DNA of 64,000 nt from Pedobacter rhizosphaerae (GCF_900111155.1 NZ_FOGG01000001.1:186001-250000), one strand, 5' to 3'. Counted from the first letter of the stretch, positions 7,746 through 16,706 are shown. Translations and numbers: made by a program. The notes: generated by a model from the letters alone, not told the origin.

Positions 7746-7777
7746 AAAAAGCCTCCCAGTGTTGTTGGAAGGCTTTC
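7746..7777 (-). terminator. Terminator of the second efp gene
   Basis: On the minus strand a stem of AAAGCCTTCCA pairing with TGGGAGGCTTT (one mismatch) is followed directly by a run of eight T. It lies 17 bases after the efp stop at 7794. Confidence 0.8.
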
Positions 7778-7793
7778 GTTATGATGATAAATG

Positions 7794-8354
7794 TTATTTT
7801 ACGCGCTCAATGTAATCACCGGTTCGGGTATCCACTTTAACTTTGTCTCCCTGATTAACAAACATGGGTACTCTAATTTCTACGCCGGTTTCTACCGTAG
7901 CATATTTTAGTGCACTGGTTGAAGTATCGCCCTTCACTGCAGGTTCGGTGTAAGTAATTTCCAGTTCAACTGTATTTGGTGTTTGCGCCATAATAGGCTC
8001 CTCGCTTTCGAATGCAATTACGACATTCATGCCTTCCTTTAAGAACTTGATAGATGGGCCAAAGAGTAGTTTAGGGATATTATATTGCTCGAAGGTGTTG
8101 TTATCCATTACCACTAAGAAATCGCCATCCTCGTAGAGGTATTGATAGTCGCTGGTTTCTACACGGCATATAGTCACCTCTTCATCGGTACGGAAACGGT
8201 ACTCGACCAGTTTACCTGTTTTAACGTTTCTCATTTTGGCCTGATAAAAGGCCCGTAAGTTTCCAGGGGTACGGTGTAAAAATTCTTCCACGCTCACCAA
8301 ATCTCCGTTAAAACGAAGAACATTTCCTGTTTTCACTTCTGATGCTTTTGCCAT
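7794..8354 (-). CDS. efp: Elongation factor P, Asn-loop paralogue
   Basis: 186 residues, same length and start (MAKASE) as the other efp copy and mostly identical in the OB and C-terminal domains (EITYTEPAVKGDTSTSAL near 134-151). The loop that reaches the P-site tRNA reads TPGNLRAFY. The position of the modified lysine (K34 in E. coli) is N32, and R34 follows two residues later. It is the copy nearer the lpx operon, where Bacteroidota often keep efp, so it may be the ancestral one; this is inference. Whether it acts unmodified or on other stalls cannot be seen from sequence. Confidence 0.93.
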   Translation of the reverse strand: MAKASEVKTGNVLRFNGDLVSVEEFLHRTPGNLRAFYQAKMRNVKTGKLVEYRFRTDEEVTICRVETSDYQYLYEDGDFLVVMDNNTFEQYNIPKLLFGPSIKFLKEGMNVVIAFESEEPIMAQTPNTVELEITYTEPAVKGDTSTSALKYATVETGVEIRVPMFVNQGDKVKVDTRTGDYIERVK

Positions 8355-8390
8355 GTTTTATCTTCTATTTCGTTTTGCTAATTAAGGGCA

Positions 8391-8398
8391 CAAAGTTA
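8391..8398 (-). promoter_or_regulatory. -7 box upstream of the second efp gene
   Basis: TAACTTTG on the minus strand fits TAnnTTTG exactly, 36 bases upstream of the ATG. There is no clear -33 element. Confidence 0.5.
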
Positions 8399-8479
8399 AA
8401 AACTATTTTTAAAAGATTTATCTGGCGCTAATGGTGAATATCGGGGTTTGTGGGGGTGTTCGGGTTATAAAAGGATATT

Positions 8480-8648
8480 AAAAAAGAAATGCCTTCGGGA
8501 ACCACTCCGAAGGCATAATCAACCTAAACCTCAAACTAAACTATGAAAAAAATCTTTTCCCTTTCGGGTATATATTGTTTCTACCGCAGTAGAATTTTAA
8601 TCATTCTTTAAAGAGAAAAATATTAAATTTTGTTCCCCTTTTTCGTGC
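8480..8648 (-). ncRNA. Candidate small RNA with its own promoter and terminator
   Basis: Between the second efp gene and the ABC gene the minus strand carries a complete transcription unit of about 165-170 bases with no credible ORF. The start is inferred from the promoter at 8651-8680. Inside are a perfect hairpin TTCTAC-TGCG-GTAGAA (8579-8594) and a CCCGAAAGGG tetraloop hairpin. The end is a strong stem GCCTTCGG/CCGAAGGC followed by TTTCTTTTTT. Size and layout would suit a 6S-like RNA (Bacteroidota have divergent 6S families) or another trans-acting sRNA. Identity is unproven. Confidence 0.55.
8483..8517 (-). terminator. Terminator of the candidate small RNA
   Basis: On the minus strand ATGCCTTCGG pairs with CCGAAGGCAT around a short loop, then TTTCTTTTTT follows. 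The plus strand has no T tract after the stem, which fixes the direction as leftward. Confidence 0.75.
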
Positions 8649-8650
8649 CG

Positions 8651-8680
8651 CAAAGGTAAGAAGAATATTTTAATTGCAAA
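8651..8680 (-). promoter_or_regulatory. Promoter of the candidate small RNA
   Basis: The minus strand has TTTG (8680-8677), then 18 bases, then TACCTTTG (8658-8651). Both elements match the Bacteroidota housekeeping consensus (TTTG, 17-23 bases, TAnnTTTG). It lies downstream of the ABC gene stop and therefore does not serve that gene. Confidence 0.65.
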
Positions 8681-8758
8681 ATAATTATTTAAAAAATAAT
8701 TTTTAATACAATAGGATGACAAAAGATGGTGTTTTTGGTAGAATTTTGTCGTTGTAAT

Positions 8759-9373
8759 TTATTTAAAATCAGCTATTTGGAGTTGGATGGTGCAAAAGTC
8801 ATACTCATGTATCTGGTTAGACCCAATAATTGTCAGCTTGTTTTTGGCGAATTTCTCTATCAGCTCGCGGTACCAATCAATCCCTTGAACGTCTAAATTG
8901 CTGGTAGGTTCATCTAAAAATAAGATTGGAGTAGAGGAGCAACAGGCCAATGCAAGCTTCGTTCGCTGCTTCATACCAGAAGAAAAGTACTTAATTTCTT
9001 TGTTTGCAGATTTCTCCAAACCTAAAATGGAAATGAGTTCTTTCGCATTGAGACCAGCCGTAAATGGTTTAAACTTAAAGTGAAAGTCGATAATTTCTCT
9101 AAGCGTAAATGTTTCTACCAGTTCGAGGTAAGGTGCAGCCAGGCTAATGTGTTTGTATATCTGTTCTACTTCAATTTCCTGGTCCTGGAAAAACTTAATT
9201 TTTCCCTCAGAAGGCGAGAGGTTCCCGGTTAATATGCTGATTAAGGTTGATTTTCCAGATCCATTGGGGCCTAATATAGCATAGCTGTTGCCAGAAACAA
9301 ATTCGGTACTGATGTTTCTGAATATCCATTCTTTATTGAATCTCCTGCCGACCTCTGCTAAGCTAATCCTCAT
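8759..9373 (-). CDS. ABC transporter ATP-binding protein
   Basis: 204 residues, a single nucleotide-binding domain. It has Walker A GPNGSGKST near 36-44, signature YFSSGMKQRTKLALA near 128-142, Walker B ILFLDEPTSNLD, and a terminal switch His within GSNQIHEYDF. It would power a transporter or act as a soluble ABC ATPase, but no permease gene is present nearby, so the partner must be elsewhere or absent. At 204 residues it is short for an ABC ATPase. It follows the GNAT gene by 18 bases on the same strand and may end the lpx transcription unit. Confidence 0.88.
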   Translation of the reverse strand: MRISLAEVGRRFNKEWIFRNISTEFVSGNSYAILGPNGSGKSTLISILTGNLSPSEGKIKFFQDQEIEVEQIYKHISLAAPYLELVETFTLREIIDFHFKFKPFTAGLNAKELISILGLEKSANKEIKYFSSGMKQRTKLALACCSSTPILFLDEPTSNLDVQGIDWYRELIEKFAKNKLTIIGSNQIHEYDFCTIQLQIADFK

Positions 9374-9391
9374 TTTGTTGCAATCTGGGTA

Positions 9392-9847
9392 TTATAATTC
9401 TTTAGCCATGCATACGCTGTTATCAACACCAACGTATTGGCCATAATTGGGTGTTATTTTATAACCTGATTTTTGATAGAGCGCTATGGCTTCGGGTTGT
9501 TTCTTGCCGGTTTCGAGCACGCATTGGGAATGGCCGAGTACCTTAGCCCATGTTTCCAGTTCGCCCAATATCTGTGCGGCAATGCCTTGTTTTCTGTAAT
9601 CCGGGTGCACAAACATTCTTTTCGCTTCCACAGATTGATCTGCAAAGGGTTTTATTGCGCCACACCCAACCGGAATATCATTTTGATAAGCAACGACCAC
9701 CTCTTTTATGGCATCAATCTTATTAAATTGGGCGTAAAAGGAGTGGTCGTCACCATCTCTAACCGCTAAATCTTTATCCAGCAAGGTTACCAATGTTCTA
9801 AAATCGGCATTGTCTGAATTTGTTCTGATCAGCGTTAGCGTACTCAT
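9392..9847 (-). CDS. GNAT family N-acetyltransferase
   Basis: 151 residues with the GNAT acetyl-CoA signature: a beta-4 strand AKRMFVHPDYRKQGIAAQIL (V..dyRkQGiA pyrophosphate loop) at about 76-95, followed by VLETGKKQPEAIALYQKSGY, the typical C-terminal beta-5/alpha-4 motif. The substrate is not predictable. The closest general type is the small ElaA/PaiA-like stand-alone acetyltransferases. It sits 35 bases after lpxA and 18 before the ABC gene on the same strand, so it is probably co-transcribed with lipid A genes. Confidence 0.88.
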   Translation of the reverse strand: MSTLTLIRTNSDNADFRTLVTLLDKDLAVRDGDDHSFYAQFNKIDAIKEVVVAYQNDIPVGCGAIKPFADQSVEAKRMFVHPDYRKQGIAAQILGELETWAKVLGHSQCVLETGKKQPEAIALYQKSGYKITPNYGQYVGVDNSVCMAKEL

Positions 9848-9882
9848 ATGTATTTAAGATTTATGATACTGTTGGAGACAGG

Positions 9883-10668
9883 TTAGCTACCCATCCCGAA
9901 GCCCTTCATCACCCCGCGGTTTGAATTGCGGATGAAATCTACAATTTCATCACGGATTTCCGTTGGTTTAAATTCAGCTTCGATCATATCTAGTGCTTTG
10001 GTTACGTTATTGTGTTTAACGAAAAGCACCCGGTAAATTTCCTGTATCTCGTCAATTTGTTCGTTGGTAAAACCTCTTCTACGTAACCCAACAGAGTTGA
10101 TTCCTGCATAAGAAAGCGGTTCGCGCGCTGCCTTTACATAAGGAGGAACATCTTTACGTACCAATGAACCACCGGTCACAAAAGCATAAGAACCCACCTT
10201 TACAAACTGGTGAATGGCCACTAAGCCAGCCAGTACCACGTTGTTTCCAATAGTGATGTGCCCGGCAAGTGTAGTACTGTTAGAAAAAATACAGTTATTA
10301 CCTACTTCGCAATCGTGAGCAATGTGCGAATAAGCCTGAATTAAGCAGTTACTGCCAATAACGGTTTTCCATTTGTCTTTTGTTCCACGGTTAATGGTTA
10401 CGCATTCGCGGATGGTTGTATTGTCGCCAATTTCAGCAGTAGTTACTTCCCCTGCAAACTTAAGATCCTGAGGTTCTCCAGAAATTACCGCTCCAGGAAA
10501 TATGCGACAGTTTTTACCAATTCTTGCTCCATCCATGATGGTTACATTGGATCCAATCCAGGTTCCCTCGCCAATTACCACATCTTTATGTATCACTACA
10601 AAAGGTTCGATAACTACGTTTTCGGCAATTTTTGCCTGAGGATGTATATATGCTAATGGTTGTATCAT
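9883..10668 (-). CDS. lpxA: Acyl-ACP--UDP-N-acetylglucosamine O-acyltransferase
   Basis: 261 residues, standard for LpxA. Left-handed beta-helix hexapeptide repeats occupy roughly 1-190 (IGEGTWIGSNVTIMDGARIG and similar). The catalytic His lies in IQAYSHIAHDCEVGN, and the helical C-terminus shows LRRRGFTNEQIDEIQEIYR. It performs the first acylation of lipid A synthesis in the cytoplasm. The start codon overlaps the lpxC/fabZ stop in TAATG (one shared base), indicating translational coupling. Confidence 0.96.
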   Translation of the reverse strand: MIQPLAYIHPQAKIAENVVIEPFVVIHKDVVIGEGTWIGSNVTIMDGARIGKNCRIFPGAVISGEPQDLKFAGEVTTAEIGDNTTIRECVTINRGTKDKWKTVIGSNCLIQAYSHIAHDCEVGNNCIFSNSTTLAGHITIGNNVVLAGLVAIHQFVKVGSYAFVTGGSLVRKDVPPYVKAAREPLSYAGINSVGLRRRGFTNEQIDEIQEIYRVLFVKHNNVTKALDMIEAEFKPTEIRDEIVDFIRNSNRGVMKGFGMGS

Positions 10669-12080
10669 TATTGAGCGGTTTCGGGTTGTTTAACTTTAGA
10701 GATCTGGGCCATCATTTCTGCTTCTACGACGATTTTTTCGCCCACCATACCAACGCCTTTCATTTGGGCAATGCCTCTTCTGATTGGCTCGAGCAGGTCG
10801 CAGCGGAAAACAATGGTATCGCCCGGTAAAACCTGGGCCCTAAAGCGTACGTTATCTATTTTTAAGAAATAGGTTAAATAGTTTTGCGGATCCGGAACGG
10901 TACAAAGCACCAAAATCCCACCAACTTGAGCCATGGCTTCAATCTGAATCACACCAGGAAAAACTGGTGCCCCAGGAAAATGGCCCTTGAAGAACTCTTC
11001 GTTCATGGTTACGTTTTTAACGCCAACAACATGGTTTTTAGAGAGTTCAAGAATTTTATCTACAAATAAGAAGGGTTGGCGGTGGGGTAAAATCTCCATA
11101 ATCTGTACCACATCCATAATTGGCTTTGCACTCGGATCGTAAACCTTTTGCACTTTCTTGTTTTTTTCTTTTTTGATAGCAGCTTTAATTTTTTTAGCAA
11201 AAGCTACGTTTGCCGCGTGACCCGGACGAGCGGCCATGATATGTCCTTTTAAGTGCATGCCTACCAAAGCCAAATCGCCAATCATATCCAATAGTTTATG
11301 TCGGGCAGGTTCATTTTGGTAGCGAAGCTCCATGTTGTTTAAAATTCCCTGAGGAGCAACATCAATATCCTTACGGTTAAATAGCTTGGCCAAATGGTTC
11401 AGCTCATCTTTAGTTACTTCTTTATCAACAATTACGATCGCATTGTTTAAATCGCCGCCCTTAATCAGGTTGTGCGATAACTGATATTCTAATTCATGTA
11501 AAAAGCAGAAGGTACGGCAAGAAGCAATCTCTTTTTTGAATTCTGCAATGGTATTAATTCCGGCGTGTTGGCTTCCCAAAACCGGAGAGTTATAATCAAT
11601 CATGCAGGTAAAGCGATAATCGTCCAAAGGCATGGCTACGATTTCTACTTTTCTGTCTGCTTCCGTATAAGTAATGTTATGAGGGATAGTGAAGTACTCC
11701 CTGTCTGCATTTTGCTCTTCCGCTCCAGCTTCTTCCAAAAGATCTATAAACTGGATAGAGCTGCCGTCCATAATTGGCGTTTCAGGTCCATCAAGTTGTA
11801 TTAAAACGTTATCCAGATCCATTCCGATCAAAGAAGCCATAACGTGTTCTACCGTGCTTACGCTCGCGCCATTTTGAGTAATGGTAGTACCCCTGGAGGT
11901 ATCAGTAACATTATCCGCATCGGCATCAATAATCGGCATACCTTCTAAATCGGTACGTTGAAACTTAAAGCCGTGATTTTCTGGTGCGGGGCAAAAGGTA
12001 AGGGTAACATTTGCACCTGTGTGTAAGCCTACTCCAGATGCAGAGATTTCTCTTTTAATCGTTTTTTGTCTAACGTTCAT
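10668..12080 (-). CDS. lpxC/fabZ: Bifunctional LpxC deacetylase / FabZ dehydratase
   Basis: 470 residues fusing two enzymes. Residues 1-305 are LpxC, the UDP-3-O-acyl-GlcNAc deacetylase: [19 protein letters not shown] at the start, [15 protein letters not shown] with a zinc His, and [14 protein letters not shown] with the remaining zinc ligands. Residues about 320-470 are FabZ, the beta-hydroxyacyl-ACP dehydratase, with [13 protein letters not shown] and the catalytic His in [20 protein letters not shown]. The fusion is characteristic of Bacteroidota and couples lipid A commitment with hydroxyacyl-ACP flux. It overlaps lpxD by 11 bases upstream and lpxA by one base downstream. Confidence 0.97.
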   Translation of the reverse strand: MNVRQKTIKREISASGVGLHTGANVTLTFCPAPENHGFKFQRTDLEGMPIIDADADNVTDTSRGTTITQNGASVSTVEHVMASLIGMDLDNVLIQLDGPETPIMDGSSIQFIDLLEEAGAEEQNADREYFTIPHNITYTEADRKVEIVAMPLDDYRFTCMIDYNSPVLGSQHAGINTIAEFKKEIASCRTFCFLHELEYQLSHNLIKGGDLNNAIVIVDKEVTKDELNHLAKLFNRKDIDVAPQGILNNMELRYQNEPARHKLLDMIGDLALVGMHLKGHIMAARPGHAANVAFAKKIKAAIKKEKNKKVQKVYDPSAKPIMDVVQIMEILPHRQPFLFVDKILELSKNHVVGVKNVTMNEEFFKGHFPGAPVFPGVIQIEAMAQVGGILVLCTVPDPQNYLTYFLKIDNVRFRAQVLPGDTIVFRCDLLEPIRRGIAQMKGVGMVGEKIVVEAEMMAQISKVKQPETAQ

Positions 12081-13146
12081 TGTGTATTGTATTCTTTTCC
12101 AGTTCAGATGTGAGCCTTTTCAATTCTTGTTCGAGCGCATTTATTCTTTTTTCTACATCAGGAAGGTGCTTAAAGATAACGGAGGCACGCATCCAGTTGC
12201 GTAATGGCTGTGCAGGGCTGCCATGCCATTGTTTGTCTTCTTCGGTGATATTGAAGTTTATTCCGGCCTGGGCACCTATCTGTGTTCCTTTAGCTAAGCT
12301 TAAATGCCCGGCAATGCCTACTTGTCCACCTATAACGCTATTTGGCCCCACTTTGGTACTTCCGGAAATGCCTGATTGAGCGGCTAAAACGGTGTTTTCT
12401 CCAATTTCAACATTGTGTGCAACCTGGATAAGATTATCCATTTTTGCGCCTTTTTTGATAATGGTAGAACCCATTGTGGCGCGGTCGACAGTGGTGTTGG
12501 CCCCAATTTCAACATCATCCTCTATAATAACATTACCTATTTGAGGGATTTTATTGTAGGTTCCATCTTTTTGTGGTGCAAACCCAAAGCCGTCACTACC
12601 AATTACGGTATTGGCATGAATAATTACCTTATTGCCAATTTGTGAATTGTGATAAATTTTCACTCCAGGAAAAAACACACAATTTTCTCCAATTTTACTG
12701 TTGGCCCCTATATAGGTTTGCGTATTGATTTTACTGTTGTCGCCAATAATAACATTTTCGGCTACATAAGCGAAAGCATCAATAAATACATTTTTACCTA
12801 TTTGTGCGGTAGGATGTACGTAGGCCAGTTTATCAACACCAGATTGGCTATCCTGAGCATTTACTGCTTCGTTATACTTATCCAACAGAATGGTAAATGC
12901 ACTGTATGGGTTTTCAACACGAATTAATGTGCTGGTAAATTTTTGAGTTGGGGCAAAATCCTTAGATACAATAACAGCCGAAGCCTGAGTAGAATACAAA
13001 AAGTTTTCATACTTGGGGTTCGACAAGAAGGATAAAGAACCCTTTTTTCCGTCTTCTATCTTAGAAAGTTCTGTAACAGCAACATCAGGGTCGCCATCAA
13101 TGGTACCGTTTAAAAACTCGCTTATCTGCTTGGCAGTAAATTGCAT
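12070..13146 (-). CDS. lpxD: UDP-3-O-(3-hydroxyacyl)glucosamine N-acyltransferase
   Basis: 358 residues from [11 protein letters not shown], the conserved LpxD opening. An ATG 57 bases further upstream would lie upstream of the promoter's -7 box and add a non-conserved tail. The uridine-binding N-domain spans 1-100 and hexapeptide repeats about 105-300. The catalytic His is in [16 protein letters not shown], and a C-terminal helix ends in a coiled segment ([18 protein letters not shown]). It adds the second hydroxyacyl chain to lipid A precursor. First gene of the lpx operon. Confidence 0.96.
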   Translation of the reverse strand: MQFTAKQISEFLNGTIDGDPDVAVTELSKIEDGKKGSLSFLSNPKYENFLYSTQASAVIVSKDFAPTQKFTSTLIRVENPYSAFTILLDKYNEAVNAQDSQSGVDKLAYVHPTAQIGKNVFIDAFAYVAENVIIGDNSKINTQTYIGANSKIGENCVFFPGVKIYHNSQIGNKVIIHANTVIGSDGFGFAPQKDGTYNKIPQIGNVIIEDDVEIGANTTVDRATMGSTIIKKGAKMDNLIQVAHNVEIGENTVLAAQSGISGSTKVGPNSVIGGQVGIAGHLSLAKGTQIGAQAGINFNITEEDKQWHGSPAQPLRNWMRASVIFKHLPDVEKRINALEQELKRLTSELEKNTIHNER

Positions 13147-13150
13147 CGTA

Positions 13151-13181
13151 CAAAGGTATATGTTAAATTGATATGAACAAA
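13151..13181 (-). promoter_or_regulatory. lpx operon promoter, nearly leaderless
   Basis: The minus strand shows TTTG (13181-13178), 19 bases, then TACCTTTG (13158-13151), a full match to the Bacteroidota consensus. Only TACG separates the -7 box from the lpxD ATG at 13146, so the mRNA would begin at or within a few bases of the start codon. A second TAACCTTTG-like string lies at 13190-13198. Confidence 0.65.
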
Positions 13182-13268
13182 AAAACCTACAAAGGTTATT
13201 CATGGTGTATTGAATACAATAATAAGACTTAAAACGGGGTTGAAAGTCAATTATTTTGTTAAATAACC

Positions 13269-14492
13269 TTAAATTCCCCTAGGGTAGCACAGAATATATT
13301 TTTCTACTGTTTTCTGTAAAGATTCCAGGTTCGATAAATCTGAAGCTTTGGCAATATCTACGATATCGTTATTTTTCATCAATATTTTGATATTACCTAC
13401 TCCGGCATTATAGGCCCTGTTTTGTATAGAATCGGCAAAAACAAAGTATTTGGCTTCTTCAGCAGTAATGTCTAACAAATCTACCACCGCATCCTTAAGA
13501 AAGGCGATTCTATCATCATCTGTTTTCTGATTGCCCATTTCAACCCTGTACAGGTTGCGCGAGGTAAGCATTTTGCAGAGTGTAGCAAGAATCTTATCCG
13601 GATGTTGTACCCAAACTTTAACAGCGGCATAAATATCCTGGTCATCCAGATTGGTGAAATGAGCTAAGTTCTCCTGCTGGCTAAAGAAGTTTTTTTCGTT
13701 AATATTATTTTTTAAGAAGTGATTTAAGGAAGGTGCGGCAAACAACTCTTCGCCCTTAGCGGCTAAATACTTGGCCCGCTCCAATAGCTTAACCAAAATC
13801 ATTTCTCCGGCAATTACTGTTTTATGGAGGTAAACCTGCCAGTACATCAGCCTTCGGGCAATTAAAAATTTTTCTATCGAATAAATGCCTTTTTCTTCAA
13901 TAACCAGGTCATCATCAAATACATTGAACATTTTGATAATCCGGTCAAAACTGATTACCCCTTCGCTCACCCCTGTAAAAAAGCTATCCCGGTTAAGGTA
14001 ATCCATTCGATCTAAGTCTAACTGCCCGGAAATTAACTGATGAAGAAACTTTTTAGGATAGGTGCCATTAAAAACCTGAATGGCATGTGTTAATTTCCCC
14101 TCAAAATGATCGTTCAGCTCATGCATTAATTTGGAAGAAATATCTTCGTGGCGGATTCCCGTTACTAAAGAGTGTTCCAGTGCATGAGAAAAAGGCCCGT
14201 GTCCTATGTCATGTAGTAAAATGGCTAATATTGCCGCTTCCTCTTCACCTTCGGTAATGTGATGACCTTTGCTGCGGAGTATTTCTACCGCGAGGCCCAT
14301 CAAATGCATGGCACCTAAAGCATGATGAAAACGGGTATGCAGGGCTCCCGGATATACCAGGTGGGTCATTCCAAGTTGCTTGATGTAGCGCAAACGCTGA
14401 AAATACGGATGCGATATGACATCATACACTAAGGCCGATGGAATACTGATAAACCCATACACAGGGTCGTTAATGATTTTCTTCTTGTTCAA
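13269..14492 (-). CDS. HD-domain phosphohydrolase (dGTPase/YdhJ-like)
   Basis: 407 residues. The N-terminal half holds the HD metal site: [13 protein letters not shown] (first His near 55), [17 protein letters not shown] (HD pair near 93) and later [16 protein letters not shown], the downstream Asp region. This is the SAMHD1/dGTPase-like subfamily, which hydrolyses dNTPs or related phosphoesters; the substrate is not established here. The C-terminal 170 residues are helical. It is located 122 bases upstream of lpxD on the same strand, an arrangement I recall as frequent in Bacteroidota, but lpxD has its own promoter. Confidence 0.9.
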   Translation of the reverse strand: MNKKKIINDPVYGFISIPSALVYDVISHPYFQRLRYIKQLGMTHLVYPGALHTRFHHALGAMHLMGLAVEILRSKGHHITEGEEEAAILAILLHDIGHGPFSHALEHSLVTGIRHEDISSKLMHELNDHFEGKLTHAIQVFNGTYPKKFLHQLISGQLDLDRMDYLNRDSFFTGVSEGVISFDRIIKMFNVFDDDLVIEEKGIYSIEKFLIARRLMYWQVYLHKTVIAGEMILVKLLERAKYLAAKGEELFAAPSLNHFLKNNINEKNFFSQQENLAHFTNLDDQDIYAAVKVWVQHPDKILATLCKMLTSRNLYRVEMGNQKTDDDRIAFLKDAVVDLLDITAEEAKYFVFADSIQNRAYNAGVGNIKILMKNNDIVDIAKASDLSNLESLQKTVEKYILCYPRGI

Positions 14493-14602
14493 TCGTTAAA
14501 AATAGTTAAATAGCCAGATACGGTACAAAAATTGCTATTTTTATTCATAGTTTAATTTACCTGCCAAAAAATAAAGGCATTACACCCAATTTTTACAAAA
14601 AC

Positions 14603-16156
14603 ATGCAAGAAACCAAGATATTATGGGCCGATGATGAAATCGACCTGTTAAAACCCCATATATTATTACTGAACGATAAAGGATATACTGTTGATACTTA
14701 TACCAATGGTAACGATGCGTTGGAGGCGTTTGGTAAAGCACATTTTGATCTGGTTTTTCTGGATGAGAATATGCCGGGGATGAGCGGAATTGAAACGCTT
14801 TCGGCAATTAAAAACCTGAATCCGGATGTACCCGTGGTATTGATTACCAAGAGTGAGGAAGAGAATTTGATGGAAGATGCCATTGGGAGCAAAATTGACG
14901 ATTATTTAATTAAGCCAGTAAACCCTAAACAGGTATTGTTAACCATTAAGAAGCTGATTGATAACAAGCGCCTGGTGAGTGAAAAAACCTCTATGGCCTA
15001 CCAACAGGATTTTAGAAGGTTGGGCATGACTTTAAGCGATCGCTTAAATTACGAAGAGTGGATAGAAGTATACAAAAAGATCGTGTTCTGGGAACTGGAA
15101 TTGGAGAAGTTAGATGACCCTCAGATGCATGAGATTTTAACGATGCAAAAACAGGAGGCCAATACCCAGTTCTCTAAATTTATAGAAGAGCATTATTTAG
15201 GATGGATCAAAGAGAAGGATAAAGCCCCCTTGCTTTCTAATGAATTGATGAAGAAGAAGGTTTTTCCGCATATCAATGATACTACTCCTGTATTTTTTAT
15301 ACTGATAGATAACCTTCGATACGATCAATGGAAGATCATTAACCCTTTAATTACGGAATTTTTCCGAATTGATGAGGAAGATATGTATACCAGTATTTTA
15401 CCTACAGCGACCCAGTATGCAAGGAATGCCATCTTTTCCGGATTGATGCCTTTGGATATGGAAAGACGTTTCCCTCAGCTTTGGCAAAATGATGACGATG
15501 AAGGTGGAAAAAACTTACATGAAGAAGCCTTTCTGGCAGATCAGATTAAAAGGAGCCTGCGTAAGGATTGCAAATTCAGCTATAATAAGATTTTAACCTT
15601 TGAGCAGGGTAAAGATCTGGTAGACCAGACGAATAACTTATTGAAGAATGATTTTAATGCCATTGTGTTCAACTTTGTTGATATGCTGAGTCATGCCAGA
15701 ACCGATATGCAGATGATTAGGGAGTTGGCAAATGACGATGCCGCCTACCGTTCGTTAACACTTTCGTGGTTTGAACATTCGCCGCTTTTTGATTTACTGA
15801 AAAAGATTTCTCAAAAGCAGGTAAAAGTCGTAATTACAACAGATCATGGTACCATTCGGGTTAAAAAACCGGTTAAGGTGATTGGAGATAGAAGTACCAA
15901 TACCAATTTGCGTTATAAACAAGGCAGAAACCTGAACTTTAATGCTAAAGAGGTATTTCTGATTAAAAATCCTCATGATGCTTTGTTACCTAAAGTAAAC
16001 ATTAGCAGTAGCTACATTTTTGCCCGTGAGGATAGCTACTTTGTATATCCAAACAACTATAATCAATTTGTAAACTATTACAATGAAACCTTTCAGCATG
16101 GAGGGATTTCTTTGGAAGAGATGATTATTCCGGTGGTGACTTATTCGCCGAGGTAG
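14603..16156 (+). CDS. porX: PorX-type response regulator with PglZ domain
   Basis: 517 residues. A receiver domain at 1-120 has acidic pocket ADDE and phosphoacceptor D54 in VFLDENMPG. A helical linker (about 125-205) is followed by an alkaline-phosphatase-fold PglZ domain with NLRYDQWKII, ATQYARNAIFSG, FNFVDMLSHAR and TTDHGTIRV metal-site segments. In Porphyromonas and Flavobacterium, PorX regulates type IX secretion genes and degrades oligonucleotide second messengers. Its cognate kinase PorY is not adjacent, as usual. A T9SS type B substrate and PorP/SprF gene lie at the far end of this window. Confidence 0.95.
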   Translation: MQETKILWADDEIDLLKPHILLLNDKGYTVDTYTNGNDALEAFGKAHFDLVFLDENMPGMSGIETLSAIKNLNPDVPVVLITKSEEENLMEDAIGSKIDDYLIKPVNPKQVLLTIKKLIDNKRLVSEKTSMAYQQDFRRLGMTLSDRLNYEEWIEVYKKIVFWELELEKLDDPQMHEILTMQKQEANTQFSKFIEEHYLGWIKEKDKAPLLSNELMKKKVFPHINDTTPVFFILIDNLRYDQWKIINPLITEFFRIDEEDMYTSILPTATQYARNAIFSGLMPLDMERRFPQLWQNDDDEGGKNLHEEAFLADQIKRSLRKDCKFSYNKILTFEQGKDLVDQTNNLLKNDFNAIVFNFVDMLSHARTDMQMIRELANDDAAYRSLTLSWFEHSPLFDLLKKISQKQVKVVITTDHGTIRVKKPVKVIGDRSTNTNLRYKQGRNLNFNAKEVFLIKNPHDALLPKVNISSSYIFAREDSYFVYPNNYNQFVNYYNETFQHGGISLEEMIIPVVTYSPR

Positions 16157-16206
16157 GTAATTATCGAATGAGAGAATGATTGAATGAGTGAATGATGGAG
16201 TGGGTG
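16157..16206 (+). repeat. GAATGA-type short tandem repeat
   Basis: A degenerate run of GAATGA/TGAATG units follows the porX stop. Similar runs occur at about 6061-6090 and 31076-31147, always between genes. Confidence 0.6.
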
Positions 16207-16233
16207 GATAGCAGAATATTACGATAAAAATTT

Positions 16234-16280
16234 AGGCAAAAGCAATGCATTTTATGTATTACTTTTGCCTTTATTGTTTT
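16234..16280 (+). terminator. porX terminator overlapping the tsaE promoter
   Basis: AGGCAAAAG (16234-16242) is perfectly complementary to CTTTTGCCT (16262-16270) across a 19-base loop, followed by TTATTGTTTT. The right arm contains TACTTTTG (16260-16267), a TAnnTTTG -7 box 16 bases before the tsaE ATG, so one sequence may both end porX transcription and start tsaE. Confidence 0.55.
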
Positions 16281-16283
16281 AAA

Positions 16284-16706
16284 ATGGAAATACAAGTAAA
16301 TAATCTTTCAGATTTACCAGCTGTTGCGCAAAAACTGATTGATTTTGCCGGAGATGAAAAGATCTTCATTTTTGAAGGCCACATGGGGGCTGGAAAAACA
16401 ACATTCATTAAGGCTTTTTGTAAAGCCCTTGGTGTATCTCACGTGGTTTCTAGTCCTACTTATTCTATTGTTAATGAGTATCCGGGTTTAAATGGAAATA
16501 TTTATCACTTCGATTTCTACCGCATAAAAGATATCCGGGAGGCTTATGATTTAGGCTATGAAGAATATTTCTATGGAGGAGACATTTGCTTAATTGAATG
16601 GCCTGAAAGGGTAGAGGAATTATTGCCCGATGAATACATCAAGGTAGAAATTAAAGCCCTAGATGAAAGCCAGAGGGTTTTTAAATTTTCCAGAGCCGAG
16701 GTTTAA
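16284..16706 (+). CDS. tsaE: tRNA threonylcarbamoyladenosine biosynthesis ATPase
   Basis: 140 residues from MEIQVNNLS; an ATG 39 bases upstream adds a cysteine-rich tail that lies in the terminator/promoter hairpin, so it is rejected. Walker A GHMGAGKTTFIKAF near 35-48, switch-like SSPTYSIVNEY, HFDFYRI, and ICLIEWPERVEELLP are all TsaE hallmarks. It is the ATPase that drives TsaB-TsaD turnover in making t6A37 on ANN-decoding tRNAs. It lies between porX and alanine dehydrogenase, an order I recall from other Bacteroidota. Confidence 0.95.
   Translation: MEIQVNNLSDLPAVAQKLIDFAGDEKIFIFEGHMGAGKTTFIKAFCKALGVSHVVSSPTYSIVNEYPGLNGNIYHFDFYRIKDIREAYDLGYEEYFYGGDICLIEWPERVEELLPDEYIKVEIKALDESQRVFKFSRAEV

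Noticed and set aside
8543-8611. Plus-strand ATGAAAAAAATC frame of 22 codons preceded by CTCAAACTAAACT
   Set aside because: It looks like a Bacteroidota gene start but ends after 22 codons, and the promoter and terminator evidence points to a minus-strand RNA instead.
12070-13203. Longer LpxD starting at 13203
   Set aside because: The extra residues precede the conserved MQFTA start and the upstream ATG lies before the consensus -7 box.
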